A stretch of 64,000 nucleotides of DNA, from NCBI GenBank assembly GCA_963775695.1, contig CAVZJU010000001.1, positions 62,001 to 126,000 on the forward strand, read 5' to 3'. Numbering within the stretch: the first letter of the stretch is position 1; the number at the start of each line of letters is the position of its first letter. Below, in pieces: positions 8,727-16,695 of this stretch. The position numbers and the translations under genes are program-made. The stretch comes from DATBLE01 sp963775695. GTDB lineage: Bacteria; Actinomycetota; Thermoleophilia; Gaiellales; Gaiellaceae. Below the pieces are notes generated by a model that saw nothing but the letters and a program-made list of their open reading frames with translations, was not told the origin of the DNA and searched no databases.

Positions 8727-8759
8727 GGGCCGATGGTACCCCGGGTAGCATCGGCCCGG
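8727..8759. promoter_or_regulatory. 33-bp divergent promoter region with inverted repeat
   Basis: The space between two divergent GTG starts contains CGGGCCGATG and its perfect complement, separated by 13 bp. TACCAT (minus, 8733-8738) lies 6 nt before the neuA-like start, and TAGCAT (plus, 8745-8750) lies 9 nt before the sulfotransferase start. Both transcripts would be leaderless or nearly so, and each -35 region would fall inside the opposite gene. Confidence 0.5.
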
Positions 8760-9761
8760 GTGACGCTCTCGACCGTGACCGAGGAGTACGACGCGCTCTG
8801 CCGGGCGCGGATCGAGCACCTCGTCCCCGTCACGCAGCCGCTCGTCCTCGTCTCGCAGGTGCCGCGCTCGGGGGGGACGCTGTTGAGCCAGCTGTTCGAC
8901 GGCCATCCGGAGTGCCACGCCCACCCGCACGAGCTCCGGATCGGCAGCCCCACGAGCCGCCACTGGCCGCCGATCGACCTGGGCCGGCCCGACGAGTGGT
9001 TCGAGCTCCTGCACGAGCCGTACGCCTGGAAGCACGCGCGGCGCGGCTACAAGAAGCCCGCCGGCGTCAGGCTCGACGGCGACCGCGAGGTCGACGTCTT
9101 CCCCTTCCTCTTCCTGCCCGGGCTCCAGCGGCGGATCTTCGAGCAGCGGGCAGCCGAGCGGCCGGCGGCCGGTCGCCGGGACGTGCTCGACGCGTACTTC
9201 ACGTCGTACTTCAACGCCTGGGTGGACAACCAGACGCTGTACGCCGAGCCGAAGCGCGTGGTGACCGCATTCGCGCCCGACCTACACGTGAAGCCGCGGA
9301 GCCTGGAGGGGTTCTTCGAGGACTACCCGGACGGGACGCTCGTTTCGATCGTGCGCGACCCGCGCGCCTGGTACGCGTCGGCGCGGAACCAGAAGCAGCA
9401 GTACTCGACGGTCGAGCGCGCACTGAAGAAGTGGCGCAACTCGACCGAAGCGACCCTGACGGCGCAGGCGGAGCGGCCGGAGCGGGTCGTCGTCGTCACC
9501 TACGAGAGCCTCGTCCGCGACACCGAGGGGACGATGCGGCTCGTCGCCGGGCGCGTCGGCATCGCCATGCGGCCGGAGCTGCTCGTCCCGACGTTCAACG
9601 GCCGGCCGATCAGGGCGAACTCGAGCGAGCGTGTGGAAGGCTACGGCGTTCGGCCGGAGCGGACCGAAGGCTGGCGCGACAAACTGGACGCCGGGACGGT
9701 CGCACAGGTCGAAGGGCTCGCCGGCGATCTGTACGAGCGGGCCGCTTCTTCGGATCAGTAG
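8760..9761 (+). CDS. Sulfotransferase-family protein
   Basis: The product has 333 residues from GTG 8760; an in-frame GTG at 8775 is also possible. SQVPRSGGTLLSQLFDGHP near residue 31 is the PAPS-binding loop of the bacterial sulfotransferase family, and SIVRDPRAWYASARNQ near 196 is the 3'-phosphate motif. It is the third sulfotransferase of the locus, transcribed alone on the plus strand. Its last 7 bases overlap the convergent sugar transferase gene. The acceptor is probably a glycan. Confidence 0.8.
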   Translation: MTLSTVTEEYDALCRARIEHLVPVTQPLVLVSQVPRSGGTLLSQLFDGHPECHAHPHELRIGSPTSRHWPPIDLGRPDEWFELLHEPYAWKHARRGYKKPAGVRLDGDREVDVFPFLFLPGLQRRIFEQRAAERPAAGRRDVLDAYFTSYFNAWVDNQTLYAEPKRVVTAFAPDLHVKPRSLEGFFEDYPDGTLVSIVRDPRAWYASARNQKQQYSTVERALKKWRNSTEATLTAQAERPERVVVVTYESLVRDTEGTMRLVAGRVGIAMRPELLVPTFNGRPIRANSSERVEGYGVRPERTEGWRDKLDAGTVAQVEGLAGDLYERAASSDQ

Positions 9762-10450
9762 CGGAGCCCGCGGGCGCGCAGCACCGTTCGCAGCGACTGA
9801 CGGATCACCTTCAGGTCGTGTCCGACCAGCTGCGGCCCGGTCAGCGTCCGGCACAGCTCGACGTACTCGAGGTCGAGCTCGGTCGCCTTCGACTTCGCCT
9901 TCGAGTCCTTGCGCACCTGAGCCGGGCCGGTCCAGCCGGCCATCACGTGGAGCCGGTAGTCGAGGCCCTTCGCCACCTGCGTCTGGACCATGGTCACCGG
10001 CCACGGCCGCGGGCCGACGAGGCTGATGTCGCCGCGGAGGACGTTGACGATCTGGGGCAGCTCGTCGGCGTAGATCCGCTTGACGATCCGCCCGGCGCCG
10101 GTCAGGTTGGCGTGGTCGGCTTCGTAGAGACGCGCGTACGCATCCTCCTTCGAGCCGATCTCGGCGAGCACGTCCTCACGCAGGACGCGGAACTTGAGCA
10201 CTTCGAACTCGCGGCCGCGCGAGATGCGCCGCTCGCGGTAGAGCCAGCGCCCGCGGTCGCGCGGGACGAAGAGCATGTCCCCGGCCAGGATCGCGAACGC
10301 GAGCAGAAGCAACGGCGAGAGGACGACGAGCAGCAGCGCCGCGATCGTCCGGTCGAAGACGCGCTTCGCGAGCGGGTACGAGACTTCCTCCGCCGGCACG
10401 GCGGCGACCGTATTGGAGCTCCTAGACGGATGCGGGATCGTGCGTGACAT
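9755..10450 (-). CDS. Initiating sugar transferase (undecaprenyl-phosphate phosphoglycosyl transferase)
   Basis: The product has 231 residues. KRVFD (29-33) followed by a hydrophobic hairpin (34-56), and DELPQIVNVLRGDISLVGPRP (129-149), are the hallmarks of the WcaJ/PglC-type bacterial sugar transferase family. These transfer a sugar-1-phosphate to the lipid carrier and start polysaccharide synthesis at the membrane. The ATG at 10450 overlaps the aldehyde dehydrogenase 3' end by 29 nt. An ATG at 10477 would add nine residues. Confidence 0.9.
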   Translation of the reverse strand: MSRTIPHPSRSSNTVAAVPAEEVSYPLAKRVFDRTIAALLLVVLSPLLLLAFAILAGDMLFVPRDRGRWLYRERRISRGREFEVLKFRVLREDVLAEIGSKEDAYARLYEADHANLTGAGRIVKRIYADELPQIVNVLRGDISLVGPRPWPVTMVQTQVAKGLDYRLHVMAGWTGPAQVRKDSKAKSKATELDLEYVELCRTLTGPQLVGHDLKVIRQSLRTVLRARGLRY

Positions 10451-11882
10451 AGACGGTCTTCCAATCGGAGTAGACATCGAGCGCCTCGGTCCCGGGCTCG
10501 CGCCAGCCCGTGCCCGAGTCGCGCTGGCCGCCGAACGGCACGTGCGGCTCGAAGCCGTAGGTCGGCCCGTTCACCTGGACGCCGCCGGCGACGATCCGCC
10601 GGACGAACTCCTGGCCGCGGTGGATGCTCGACGTCCAGATCGCTGCGGTCAGGCCGTACGGGCTCCCGTTCGCGACCGCGAGCGCCTCCTCGAAGCCCTC
10701 GACGCGGTGGAGCGTCGTGATCGGGCCGAACAGCTCGGTGCAGGAGATCTCGGAGTCGGCTGCCGCGCCCTCGACGATCGTCGGCGCCAGGTAGAAGCCC
10801 GGCCGGTCGAGCCGCTCGCCGCCCGTGACCACCGTCGCGCCTGCCGCCTTCGCGCGCTCGACCGCCGCCAGCATGTGCTCGAGCTGCCGCTCGTTGATCA
10901 CCGGGCCGAAGTCGTGCTCGTCGTCCGGCCCGACCTTCTGTGCCTGAGCCCGCTCGACCAGGAGTTCCCGAAGACGGTCGTAGACGGCGTCGAACACGAT
11001 CAGCCGTGAGCCGGCGGCGCAGCGCTGGCCGGCATTCGAGAACGCGGACAGCGCAGCGGCCTCGGCCGAGCGCTCCAGGTTCGCGTCGTCGCAGACGACC
11101 AGCGGGTTCTTGCCGCCGAGCTCGAGGCAGACCTTGGCGAGGCGCTCGCCGGCGACGCGGGCGATCAGCCGACCGACCGCGGTCGAGCCGGTGAACGACA
11201 CGACGGCGACTCGCGGATCCTCGACCAGCGGCTGCCCGGCCTCCTCGCCGAAGCCGTGCACGACGTTCAGCGCGCCGTCCGGGATGCCTGCCTCGGCCGC
11301 CAGCCGGGCGAAGACGTTGGCCGTCTCCGGCGCGTCCTCGGAGGCCTTCAGCACCGCCGCGTTCCCGCAGAGGAGCGCGGGAAAGACCTTCCAGGCGACG
11401 TTCGCGATCGGCGTGTTCGCCGCGATGATCAGGCCCGCGACGCCGAGCGGCTGGCGGATCGTCATCGCCGAGCGGTTCGGGGTCGCGCTCGGCATCGTCC
11501 TGCCGTAGAAGCGCCGCCCTTCGCCGGCGATGAAGTAGCCGAGCTCGATCGCACCGTCGGTCTCGCCCTTCGCGTCCTTCGGCGACTTGCCGGTCTCGGC
11601 CGAGACGACCGCCGCCACCCGTTCCCGGTCGCGCTCGAGCAGCTGCGCGACCCGGCGCAGAATGCGGCCGCGCTCCTCCACCGGCCTGGCCGCCCAGCCC
11701 GGCTGCGCCGCCTCGGCGGCGGCGACCGCGGCGGCGACGTCTTCGGCCGACGAGCGCGCGACCAGGCTGATCGGCTCGCCGCTTGCCGGCGCGAGCTTCT
11801 CGAACGCCCCGCCGCCCGAGGCCGAGCGCTCCTCGCCGCCGATCATGTTCTCGACCGTCCGCACATCAGCCGTCACCGTCAT
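10422..11882 (-). CDS. NAD(P)-dependent aldehyde dehydrogenase
   Basis: The 486-residue protein has the canonical ALDH features: cofactor loop FTGST (230-234), catalytic Glu254 in LELGGKNP and catalytic Cys288 in GQRCAAG. It oxidises an aldehyde to an acid. Together with the adjacent SDR and NeuB-like genes it may modify a sugar or a small precursor, but the substrate is not evident. Its start overlaps the SDR stop by 4 nt, so the two are translated together. Confidence 0.85.
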   Translation of the reverse strand: MTVTADVRTVENMIGGEERSASGGGAFEKLAPASGEPISLVARSSAEDVAAAVAAAEAAQPGWAARPVEERGRILRRVAQLLERDRERVAAVVSAETGKSPKDAKGETDGAIELGYFIAGEGRRFYGRTMPSATPNRSAMTIRQPLGVAGLIIAANTPIANVAWKVFPALLCGNAAVLKASEDAPETANVFARLAAEAGIPDGALNVVHGFGEEAGQPLVEDPRVAVVSFTGSTAVGRLIARVAGERLAKVCLELGGKNPLVVCDDANLERSAEAAALSAFSNAGQRCAAGSRLIVFDAVYDRLRELLVERAQAQKVGPDDEHDFGPVINERQLEHMLAAVERAKAAGATVVTGGERLDRPGFYLAPTIVEGAAADSEISCTELFGPITTLHRVEGFEEALAVANGSPYGLTAAIWTSSIHRGQEFVRRIVAGGVQVNGPTYGFEPHVPFGGQRDSGTGWREPGTEALDVYSDWKTVYVTHDPASV

Positions 11883-12610
11883 GCCGTGAATCCTCCATCA
11901 ACGCGCAGCTCCTGTCCCGTCACGTAGGCAGAGGCGTCCGAGGCGAGGAAGAGCAGCGCGCCGACCAGGTCGGCCGGCTCGGCCATGCGCCCGAGCGGGA
12001 CGCGCTCGGAGTACTTGCGCACGAACTCCGCGTCCTGCCCACCGCGGACGCCGCCGGGCGAGAGCGCGTTCACCCGCACTCCGTGCGGACCCCACAGCCG
12101 CGCGAAGTAGCGGGTCAGGTTGACGACCGCCGCCTTCGAGGCGCCGTACGCCGCGGGCTTCGTGAACGGCGGCTCGATGTGGTCGTAGAGCGCCGGAATC
12201 GGCGCGATCGAGGCGTACAGCGAGCCGATGTTGACGATCGAGCCGCCCCCCGCCTCGCACATCGCGCCGCCGAAGACCCCGGTCGCGTTGTAGAGGCCGG
12301 TGACGTTCACCGCCAGCGTCCGCGCGAACTCTCCCTCGTCGCCGCCAGGCGGAGCGTCGATGCCCGCATTGTTGACCAGGATCGACGGCGTGCCCACGTC
12401 CGCGAGCACCCGCTCGAGGCCGGCGCGGTCGGTGACGTCCGCCTGCACGGTGCCGTCGCCTGCACGCACGTCCAGCCCGACGACCGTCGCGCCTGCACCC
12501 GCCAGCGCCGCGGTCCACACCGGCCCCAGGTTTCCGAGCGCTCCGGTGACGACGGCGAGGCGGCCGGCTAGATGATTGATTCCTGACCCCTGTGCTTGCG
12601 GGGAGGGCAT
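11879..12610 (-). CDS. Short-chain dehydrogenase/reductase with a start inside a palindromic repeat
   Basis: The SDR core shows TGALGNLG (22-29), NNAG (80-83) and catalytic Y155xxxK159, ending in TGQELRVDGGF. The family oxidises or reduces alcohols with NAD(P). The fold begins near residue 14 (LAGRLAVVTG), but no ATG, GTG or TTG precedes it in the native DNA. The nearest start is ATG 12610, inside the 166-bp palindrome, giving about 12 extra residues encoded by the repeat. Translation from another codon is possible. It sits upstream of, and overlaps, the aldehyde dehydrogenase. Confidence 0.75.
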   Translation of the reverse strand: MPSPQAQGSGINHLAGRLAVVTGALGNLGPVWTAALAGAGATVVGLDVRAGDGTVQADVTDRAGLERVLADVGTPSILVNNAGIDAPPGGDEGEFARTLAVNVTGLYNATGVFGGAMCEAGGGSIVNIGSLYASIAPIPALYDHIEPPFTKPAAYGASKAAVVNLTRYFARLWGPHGVRVNALSPGGVRGGQDAEFVRKYSERVPLGRMAEPADLVGALLFLASDASAYVTGQELRVDGGFTA

Positions 12611-12736
12611 GCACCAAGCAGTGTGGCCGACTCGGCCGGTGGCAAGGCCGGTGAGCCTTGACGCCGGGCGAGGCGGCCGCAATGCGCCGCGTGCAGGCCC
12701 CCATCCGCGAGTGCGACGGGTTGGGAATCAATCATC
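12571..12736. repeat. 166-bp near-perfect palindrome, copy 2 of position type (third variant)
   Basis: The ends GATGATTGATTCC and its complement are perfect, and pairing continues inward with mismatches to an apex CAAGGC-loop-GCCTTG. Length and architecture equal the elements at 7830 and 16696, but the shared core of those two is not clearly present here. It fills the junction between the NeuB-like stop and the SDR gene, and it supplies the only usable SDR start codon. Confidence 0.75.
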
Positions 12737-12742
12737 TGACCT

Positions 12743-13855
12743 TCAGCGCTCATCGGCCGCGCGCACGGACGCACCCGCCGCCGTCCCCGGGATCAGCTCC
12801 TCGAGGTCGTCGAACGTGAAGGCCGCGTCCTCGGCGACCGGGTGGCGCAGCGTGCGGCCGATCACCGCGTCGAGCTCGTACGGTGGCAGGCCGCCGTCGG
12901 CCGGCGACTTCAGCGTGAGGTCCTCGCGGGCGAGCGTGTGCCCGGCCGGCAGCGTGCGCGCGGCGACGATCTTCTTGCCCATCTTCGTGATCGGATCGGC
13001 CTCGCTCGGATACGGGATCTTGTCGCCCTTGCCGAGCGCGAGCCGGGTTCGCTTCAGGTCGCGAACGAGCTTGCGCAGGCCTACCGGCTCGAGCGAGAAG
13101 CGATGGTCGGTGCCCTTCATCGCCCGGTTGAGCGTGAAGTGCTTCTCGACGATCCGGCCGCCCAGCACGTACGCCGCCACCGGCATCGCAATCCCGTTGT
13201 CGTGACCGGAATAGCCGACGACCGTGTCCTCGAAGAGCTGCCGGTAGGTCTCGATCACGCGCAGGTCGAGCTCGTCCCAGTTCTCGACGGGATAGCCGGC
13301 GGTGCACTGCAGCAGCGCCACCTGCGGGTTGACCTCTGCGACGCAGTCGTGCGCCCGGCGCACGTCGTCGAGCGTGCCGCCTCCGGTCGAGAGGATCATC
13401 GGCTTGCCGATCTCGGCGACGTACCTGAGCAGCGGCGTGTTGGTCAGGTCACCGGAGGCGATCTTGTACGCCGGCATGTCCAGGTCGGCCAGCATCTCCG
13501 CGCTGGCGAAGTCGAATGCGGTCGCGAAGAACGTGACCCCGATCTGGGCTGCATACGCCTTCAGCTCCTGGTACTCGGGGCGGCCGAACTCGAGCGCCTC
13601 GCGGTGCTGGCCGTACGTCGGCCCGTAGCTGTTCTCGTTGTCGTACGGCCGGTTGAAGAACTCGCGGGTGTACAGGGCGCGGTTGTCGCGCTTCTGGAGC
13701 TTCACCGCATGCGCGCCACAGCGGGCCGCCTCGGCGAAGAGCTCCTTGCACTGCTCGAGCGACCCCTGGTGGTTGTGGCCGATCTCGGCGATCACCCAGC
13801 AGTCGGTGTCGTCGGCGATCCGGGTGCCGTCGACGATCAGCTCGCGGTTCCTCAT
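12743..13855 (-). CDS. neuB: N-acetylneuraminate/nonulosonate synthase family protein
   Basis: The product has 370 residues. WVIAEIGHNHQGSLEQCKEL (about 23-42), the KLQKRDN segment, the DLTNTPLLRYV segment and HFTLNR match the NeuB TIM barrel. A C-terminal SAF antifreeze-like domain (LPAGHTLAREDLTLKSP) follows, as in all NeuB, LegI and PseI enzymes. It condenses phosphoenolpyruvate with a hexosamine to give a nonulosonic acid. No NeuC/LegG hydrolysing epimerase or sugar N-acetyltransferase is seen in the window, so the hexose substrate is unclear. It follows the heptose kinase gene by 22 nt. Confidence 0.85.
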   Translation of the reverse strand: MRNRELIVDGTRIADDTDCWVIAEIGHNHQGSLEQCKELFAEAARCGAHAVKLQKRDNRALYTREFFNRPYDNENSYGPTYGQHREALEFGRPEYQELKAYAAQIGVTFFATAFDFASAEMLADLDMPAYKIASGDLTNTPLLRYVAEIGKPMILSTGGGTLDDVRRAHDCVAEVNPQVALLQCTAGYPVENWDELDLRVIETYRQLFEDTVVGYSGHDNGIAMPVAAYVLGGRIVEKHFTLNRAMKGTDHRFSLEPVGLRKLVRDLKRTRLALGKGDKIPYPSEADPITKMGKKIVAARTLPAGHTLAREDLTLKSPADGGLPPYELDAVIGRTLRHPVAEDAAFTFDDLEELIPGTAAGASVRAADER

Positions 13856-13877
13856 CCGCGGAAGGGTAGCGACCTCG

Positions 13878-14855
13878 TCAGCGGCCCACGTAGATGATGC
13901 GCGTCCCCTCGCTCTCGGGGCCGAACGCGAACTCGCGCAGGTCGCCGAGCGCCCGCCGCACGTCGGGCTGCCGCTCGACCGGTACATACACGAGCAAGAA
14001 GCCGCCGCTGCCCGAACCGAGCAGCTTCCCGCCGATTGCGCCGGCCGCACGTGCGGCTTCGTACCAGCCGTCGATCTGGGCGTCGGTGACGCCGGGCAGC
14101 TCGCGCTTGCGCTGCCAGCTCTCGTGCATCGCCTCGCCGAGGGCGTCGGGCCCTGCCCCGCCGGACAGCTCGCGGAAGAGCGCGAGCGCGTCGTCGCGCA
14201 GGCGTTCCAGCCTGGCCACCGTCTCCGGCTCGCCGGCGACGGCGTTCAGCCGCTCGAGCGGCTCCCCGCTGGAGACGCGCCCGGTGTGGAACATCAGCAG
14301 GTTGCGGCCCAGCGCCTGCGCCTGCCCCTCGGTGAGGACGAGCGGCGTCCGCCTGACACCGCTGCCCGGCCCGAACTCGAGCAGCTGCAGCCCGCCGAAG
14401 GCGGCGGCGTACTGGTCCTGCTTGCCGATCGGCTTGCCGAGCACGTCGATCTCGATCCGTGCCGCCTCGTCCGCCAGCTCGCCCGGCGACTTGAGGATGC
14501 CCTGGTAGGCGAAGAGCGCGTTCAGCAGGCCGACGGTGACGGCGCTGGAGGAACCAAGGCCGGTGCCCTCCGAGGGGACGTCGGCGATCGTCACGATCTC
14601 CGTCCCGCGTGGAATGCCCGCGGTGCGCAGCGCCTCGCGGGCGAGCTCGTGCTCGAGCTCGTCTATGGAGTCGACGATCTCCGTCCGCGAGTAGCTGACC
14701 CGGGTCGACTCCTCGAACCGCTTGTTGACGGCGACGTAGACATACTTGTCGATCGTGGTGGAGACGACCGCGCCGCCGTGCTCGGACGCGAACGAGACGA
14801 CGTCGCTGCCGCCGCCGACGAAGCTGACCCTGAGCGGTGTCCGCGAGATCAGCAC
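13878..14855 (-). CDS. hddA: D-glycero-D-manno-heptose 7-phosphate kinase-like GHMP kinase
   Basis: The 325-residue GHMP kinase has the ATP loop EGTGLGSSSAVTVGLLNAL (96-114), N-terminal RTPLRVSFVGGGSD, and C-terminal LGSGSGGFLLVY. Its neighbours GmhB-, GmhA- and HddC-like identify it as the kinase that makes heptose-1,7-bisphosphate in the GDP-heptose pathway. A fucokinase-type role is less likely given this context. Its start overlaps the phosphatase 3' end by 7 nt. Confidence 0.85.
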   Translation of the reverse strand: MLISRTPLRVSFVGGGSDVVSFASEHGGAVVSTTIDKYVYVAVNKRFEESTRVSYSRTEIVDSIDELEHELAREALRTAGIPRGTEIVTIADVPSEGTGLGSSSAVTVGLLNALFAYQGILKSPGELADEAARIEIDVLGKPIGKQDQYAAAFGGLQLLEFGPGSGVRRTPLVLTEGQAQALGRNLLMFHTGRVSSGEPLERLNAVAGEPETVARLERLRDDALALFRELSGGAGPDALGEAMHESWQRKRELPGVTDAQIDGWYEAARAAGAIGGKLLGSGSGGFLLVYVPVERQPDVRRALGDLREFAFGPESEGTRIIYVGR

Positions 14856-15385
14856 AGCCTGCGGGCCGCGGCCGCGAGGTCCGGCTCGACGAGGTCGGCG
14901 GCGGAGGGGTCGCCGAGGTCCGGCGCGATCAGGATCGTCGAGCAGCCGGCGGTGCGGCCCGCGGCGACGTCGGACTCGTCGTCTCCGATCATCCAGCTTC
15001 CCCCGGCCTCGACCGCGAGCTCCGCGGCCGCGCGCACGATCAGCCCCGGACGCGGCTTTCGGCAGTCGCAGCCTTCGTCCAGGTCGTGCGGACAGTAGAA
15101 GAAGCCGTCCAGCGCCGCGTCCGGCCCCAGGTCGGCCTGGATCCGCTCCTCGATCTCCCTCAGCGTTTCCGGCGAGACGAGTCCCCGCGCGACGCCGCGC
15201 TGGTTGGAGACGACCGCGATCCTCCAGCCGGCGCGCTTCAGCCGGACGACGGCCTCGCGCGCGCCGGGCAACCAGTCGAACTGGTCGGCCGACGTCACGT
15301 ACTCGTGCTCGGGAGGCCGGGCGTTGAGCACGCCGTCGCGGTCGAGGAACACAGCCCGGCTCGTCCTACTGCTCGACCGGATCAC
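14849..15385 (-). CDS. gmhB: D-glycero-D-manno-heptose 1,7-bisphosphate 7-phosphatase
   Basis: The product has 178 residues. The HAD nucleophile motif is FLDRDGVLN (D15, D17), a zinc loop is formed by C98, H100, C106 and C108 (CPHDLDEGCDC), and GDDESDVAAG completes the active site. Length and zinc loop are typical of GmhB. It removes the 7-phosphate of heptose bisphosphate. The ATG at 15385 is 12 nt from a GGGACAG-type hairpin that carries the gmhA stop codon. Confidence 0.9.
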   Translation of the reverse strand: MIRSSSRTSRAVFLDRDGVLNARPPEHEYVTSADQFDWLPGAREAVVRLKRAGWRIAVVSNQRGVARGLVSPETLREIEERIQADLGPDAALDGFFYCPHDLDEGCDCRKPRPGLIVRAAAELAVEAGGSWMIGDDESDVAAGRTAGCSTILIAPDLGDPSAADLVEPDLAAAARRLC

Positions 15386-15397
15386 GCAACGGAACCG

Positions 15398-15420
15398 GGG
15401 ACAGGTCTCAGACCTGTCCC
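15398..15420. repeat. Short GGGACAG-type palindrome carrying the gmhA stop codon
   Basis: GGGACAGGTC, loop TCA, GACCTGTCCC is a perfect 10-bp stem. The gmhA reading frame ends inside it, so the last residues of that protein (GQV) are encoded by the repeat. Related stems occur at 33014 and 55298. Confidence 0.7.
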
Positions 15421-16010
15421 TCTCTGTGCTGATGATCCAGCCGACCGCGGAAGTAGCTCGTCAGCGCGTGGTTGAGGATCATGTGCACGTCCTCGATCAG
15501 CCCGTAGTTGTCCGTGGGCGCGACGATCGCGTGGTCGGCGAGCTCGGCCGCCTCCCCGCCGTCGAAGCCGAGGAAGGCGATCACGGTTGCGGAGCGCTTG
15601 CGCGCGTAGCGCATCGCCTCGAGCACGTTGGGCGAGTTGCCGCTGCCGGAGAGGACGATCAGCACGTCGCCGGTGCGGATCAGGTTGACGAGCTGCTCCT
15701 TGAAGACGTGCTCGTAGCCGACGTCGTTGGCGAGGGCGGACATGAGGGCGACATTGTCGGTCAGGCTCATCACCCGGAAGCGCGGCCGGTTCCCCGCCAG
15801 CGTGTTCTTCGAGAGGTCGCAGGCCATGTGCGACGCGGTCGAGGCGCTGCCGCCGTTGCCGACCACGAACACCTGCTTGTCGTGCCGGTAGGCGGAGTAG
15901 AGGGACGCTCCGATCGCCTCGATCCGCTCCAGCGGGATCGCGTCGAGCAGGGCTTTCAGCTCGCCGAAGTACGCGGCGAGGCTGTCCGAGACGCTGGCGT
16001 GGGCCGGCAC
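15408..16010 (-). CDS. gmhA: Sedoheptulose-7-phosphate isomerase
   Basis: The SIS-domain protein has 200 residues from GTG 16010. VGNGGSASTASHMACDL (50-66) is the GmhA sugar-phosphate loop, and LSGSGNSPNVLEA and a late HMILNH segment with active-site histidines complete the family signature. It converts sedoheptulose-7-phosphate into D-glycero-D-manno-heptose-7-phosphate, the first pathway step. It follows the HddC-like gene by 7 nt. The C-terminal tail reads into a palindromic repeat. Confidence 0.9.
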   Translation of the reverse strand: MPAHASVSDSLAAYFGELKALLDAIPLERIEAIGASLYSAYRHDKQVFVVGNGGSASTASHMACDLSKNTLAGNRPRFRVMSLTDNVALMSALANDVGYEHVFKEQLVNLIRTGDVLIVLSGSGNSPNVLEAMRYARKRSATVIAFLGFDGGEAAELADHAIVAPTDNYGLIEDVHMILNHALTSYFRGRLDHQHREGQV

Positions 16011-16017
16011 GAGGCGA

Positions 16018-16695
16018 TCATAGTCCGAGGTCTCGCTCGGCCTCCGCGAGCGCCTCTGGCGTACCCACGTCCTTGACGTAGGCGTCGACCGGAACCGCGG
16101 TGATCGCGGCTCCGGCTGCGAGCGCAGCCGGCCAGACGTCGTGGCCGAAATCGGCGAACGGCGGGCGGATGTGGTCGAGGATCGCCGGGTCGAGGATGTG
16201 GACGCCGGCGTTGACCAGGCCCTCGCCCCCGGCACGACCCTTCTCGACGAACCCGGTGACCTGCAGCCGCTCGTCGACCTCGAGCACGCCCTTGCCCTCG
16301 AGCTCGGCGCTCGGGTAGCAGGCGAGCGTGGCAATGCCAGAATGCCGCCCGCGCAGCTCGCCGAGCCGAAGGTCGGTGACCACGTCGCCGTACAGGAGCA
16401 CGAACGGCTCGTCGAGGAAGGGCGCCAGCGGGACGAGCGCGCCCGCGGTCCCGAGCAGCGCCTCCTCGACCGAGATCCGCACCGGCACCGGGGCGCCGCG
16501 CCCGAGGTGCTCCACCACGGCGTCCGCGTGGTGGTGGAGGTTGACGGCGACCTCGTCCACGCCCTCTCCGGCGAGGTAGTCGAGCTGATGGTCGAGCAGC
16601 GTCCGCCCGCCGAAGGGAGCGAGGATCTTCGGCACGTCGCCGAACGCGCCGCGCATCCGCGTGCCGAGCCCGGCGGCGAGCAGGACGGCCCTCAA
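16018..16695 (-). CDS. hddC: D-glycero-D-manno-heptose 1-phosphate guanylyltransferase-like
   Basis: The product has 225 residues from a TTG at 16695. LLAAGLGTRMRGAFGDVPK (5-23) is the nucleotide-binding signature of sugar-1-phosphate nucleotidyltransferases, and YGDVVTDL and FVEKG follow. Placement directly upstream of gmhA, gmhB and hddA points to GDP-heptose formation. Specificity for GTP is inferred from context, not from a motif. The start codon abuts a 166-bp palindrome. Confidence 0.85.
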   Translation of the reverse strand: MRAVLLAAGLGTRMRGAFGDVPKILAPFGGRTLLDHQLDYLAGEGVDEVAVNLHHHADAVVEHLGRGAPVPVRISVEEALLGTAGALVPLAPFLDEPFVLLYGDVVTDLRLGELRGRHSGIATLACYPSAELEGKGVLEVDERLQVTGFVEKGRAGGEGLVNAGVHILDPAILDHIRPPFADFGHDVWPAALAAGAAITAVPVDAYVKDVGTPEALAEAERDLGL

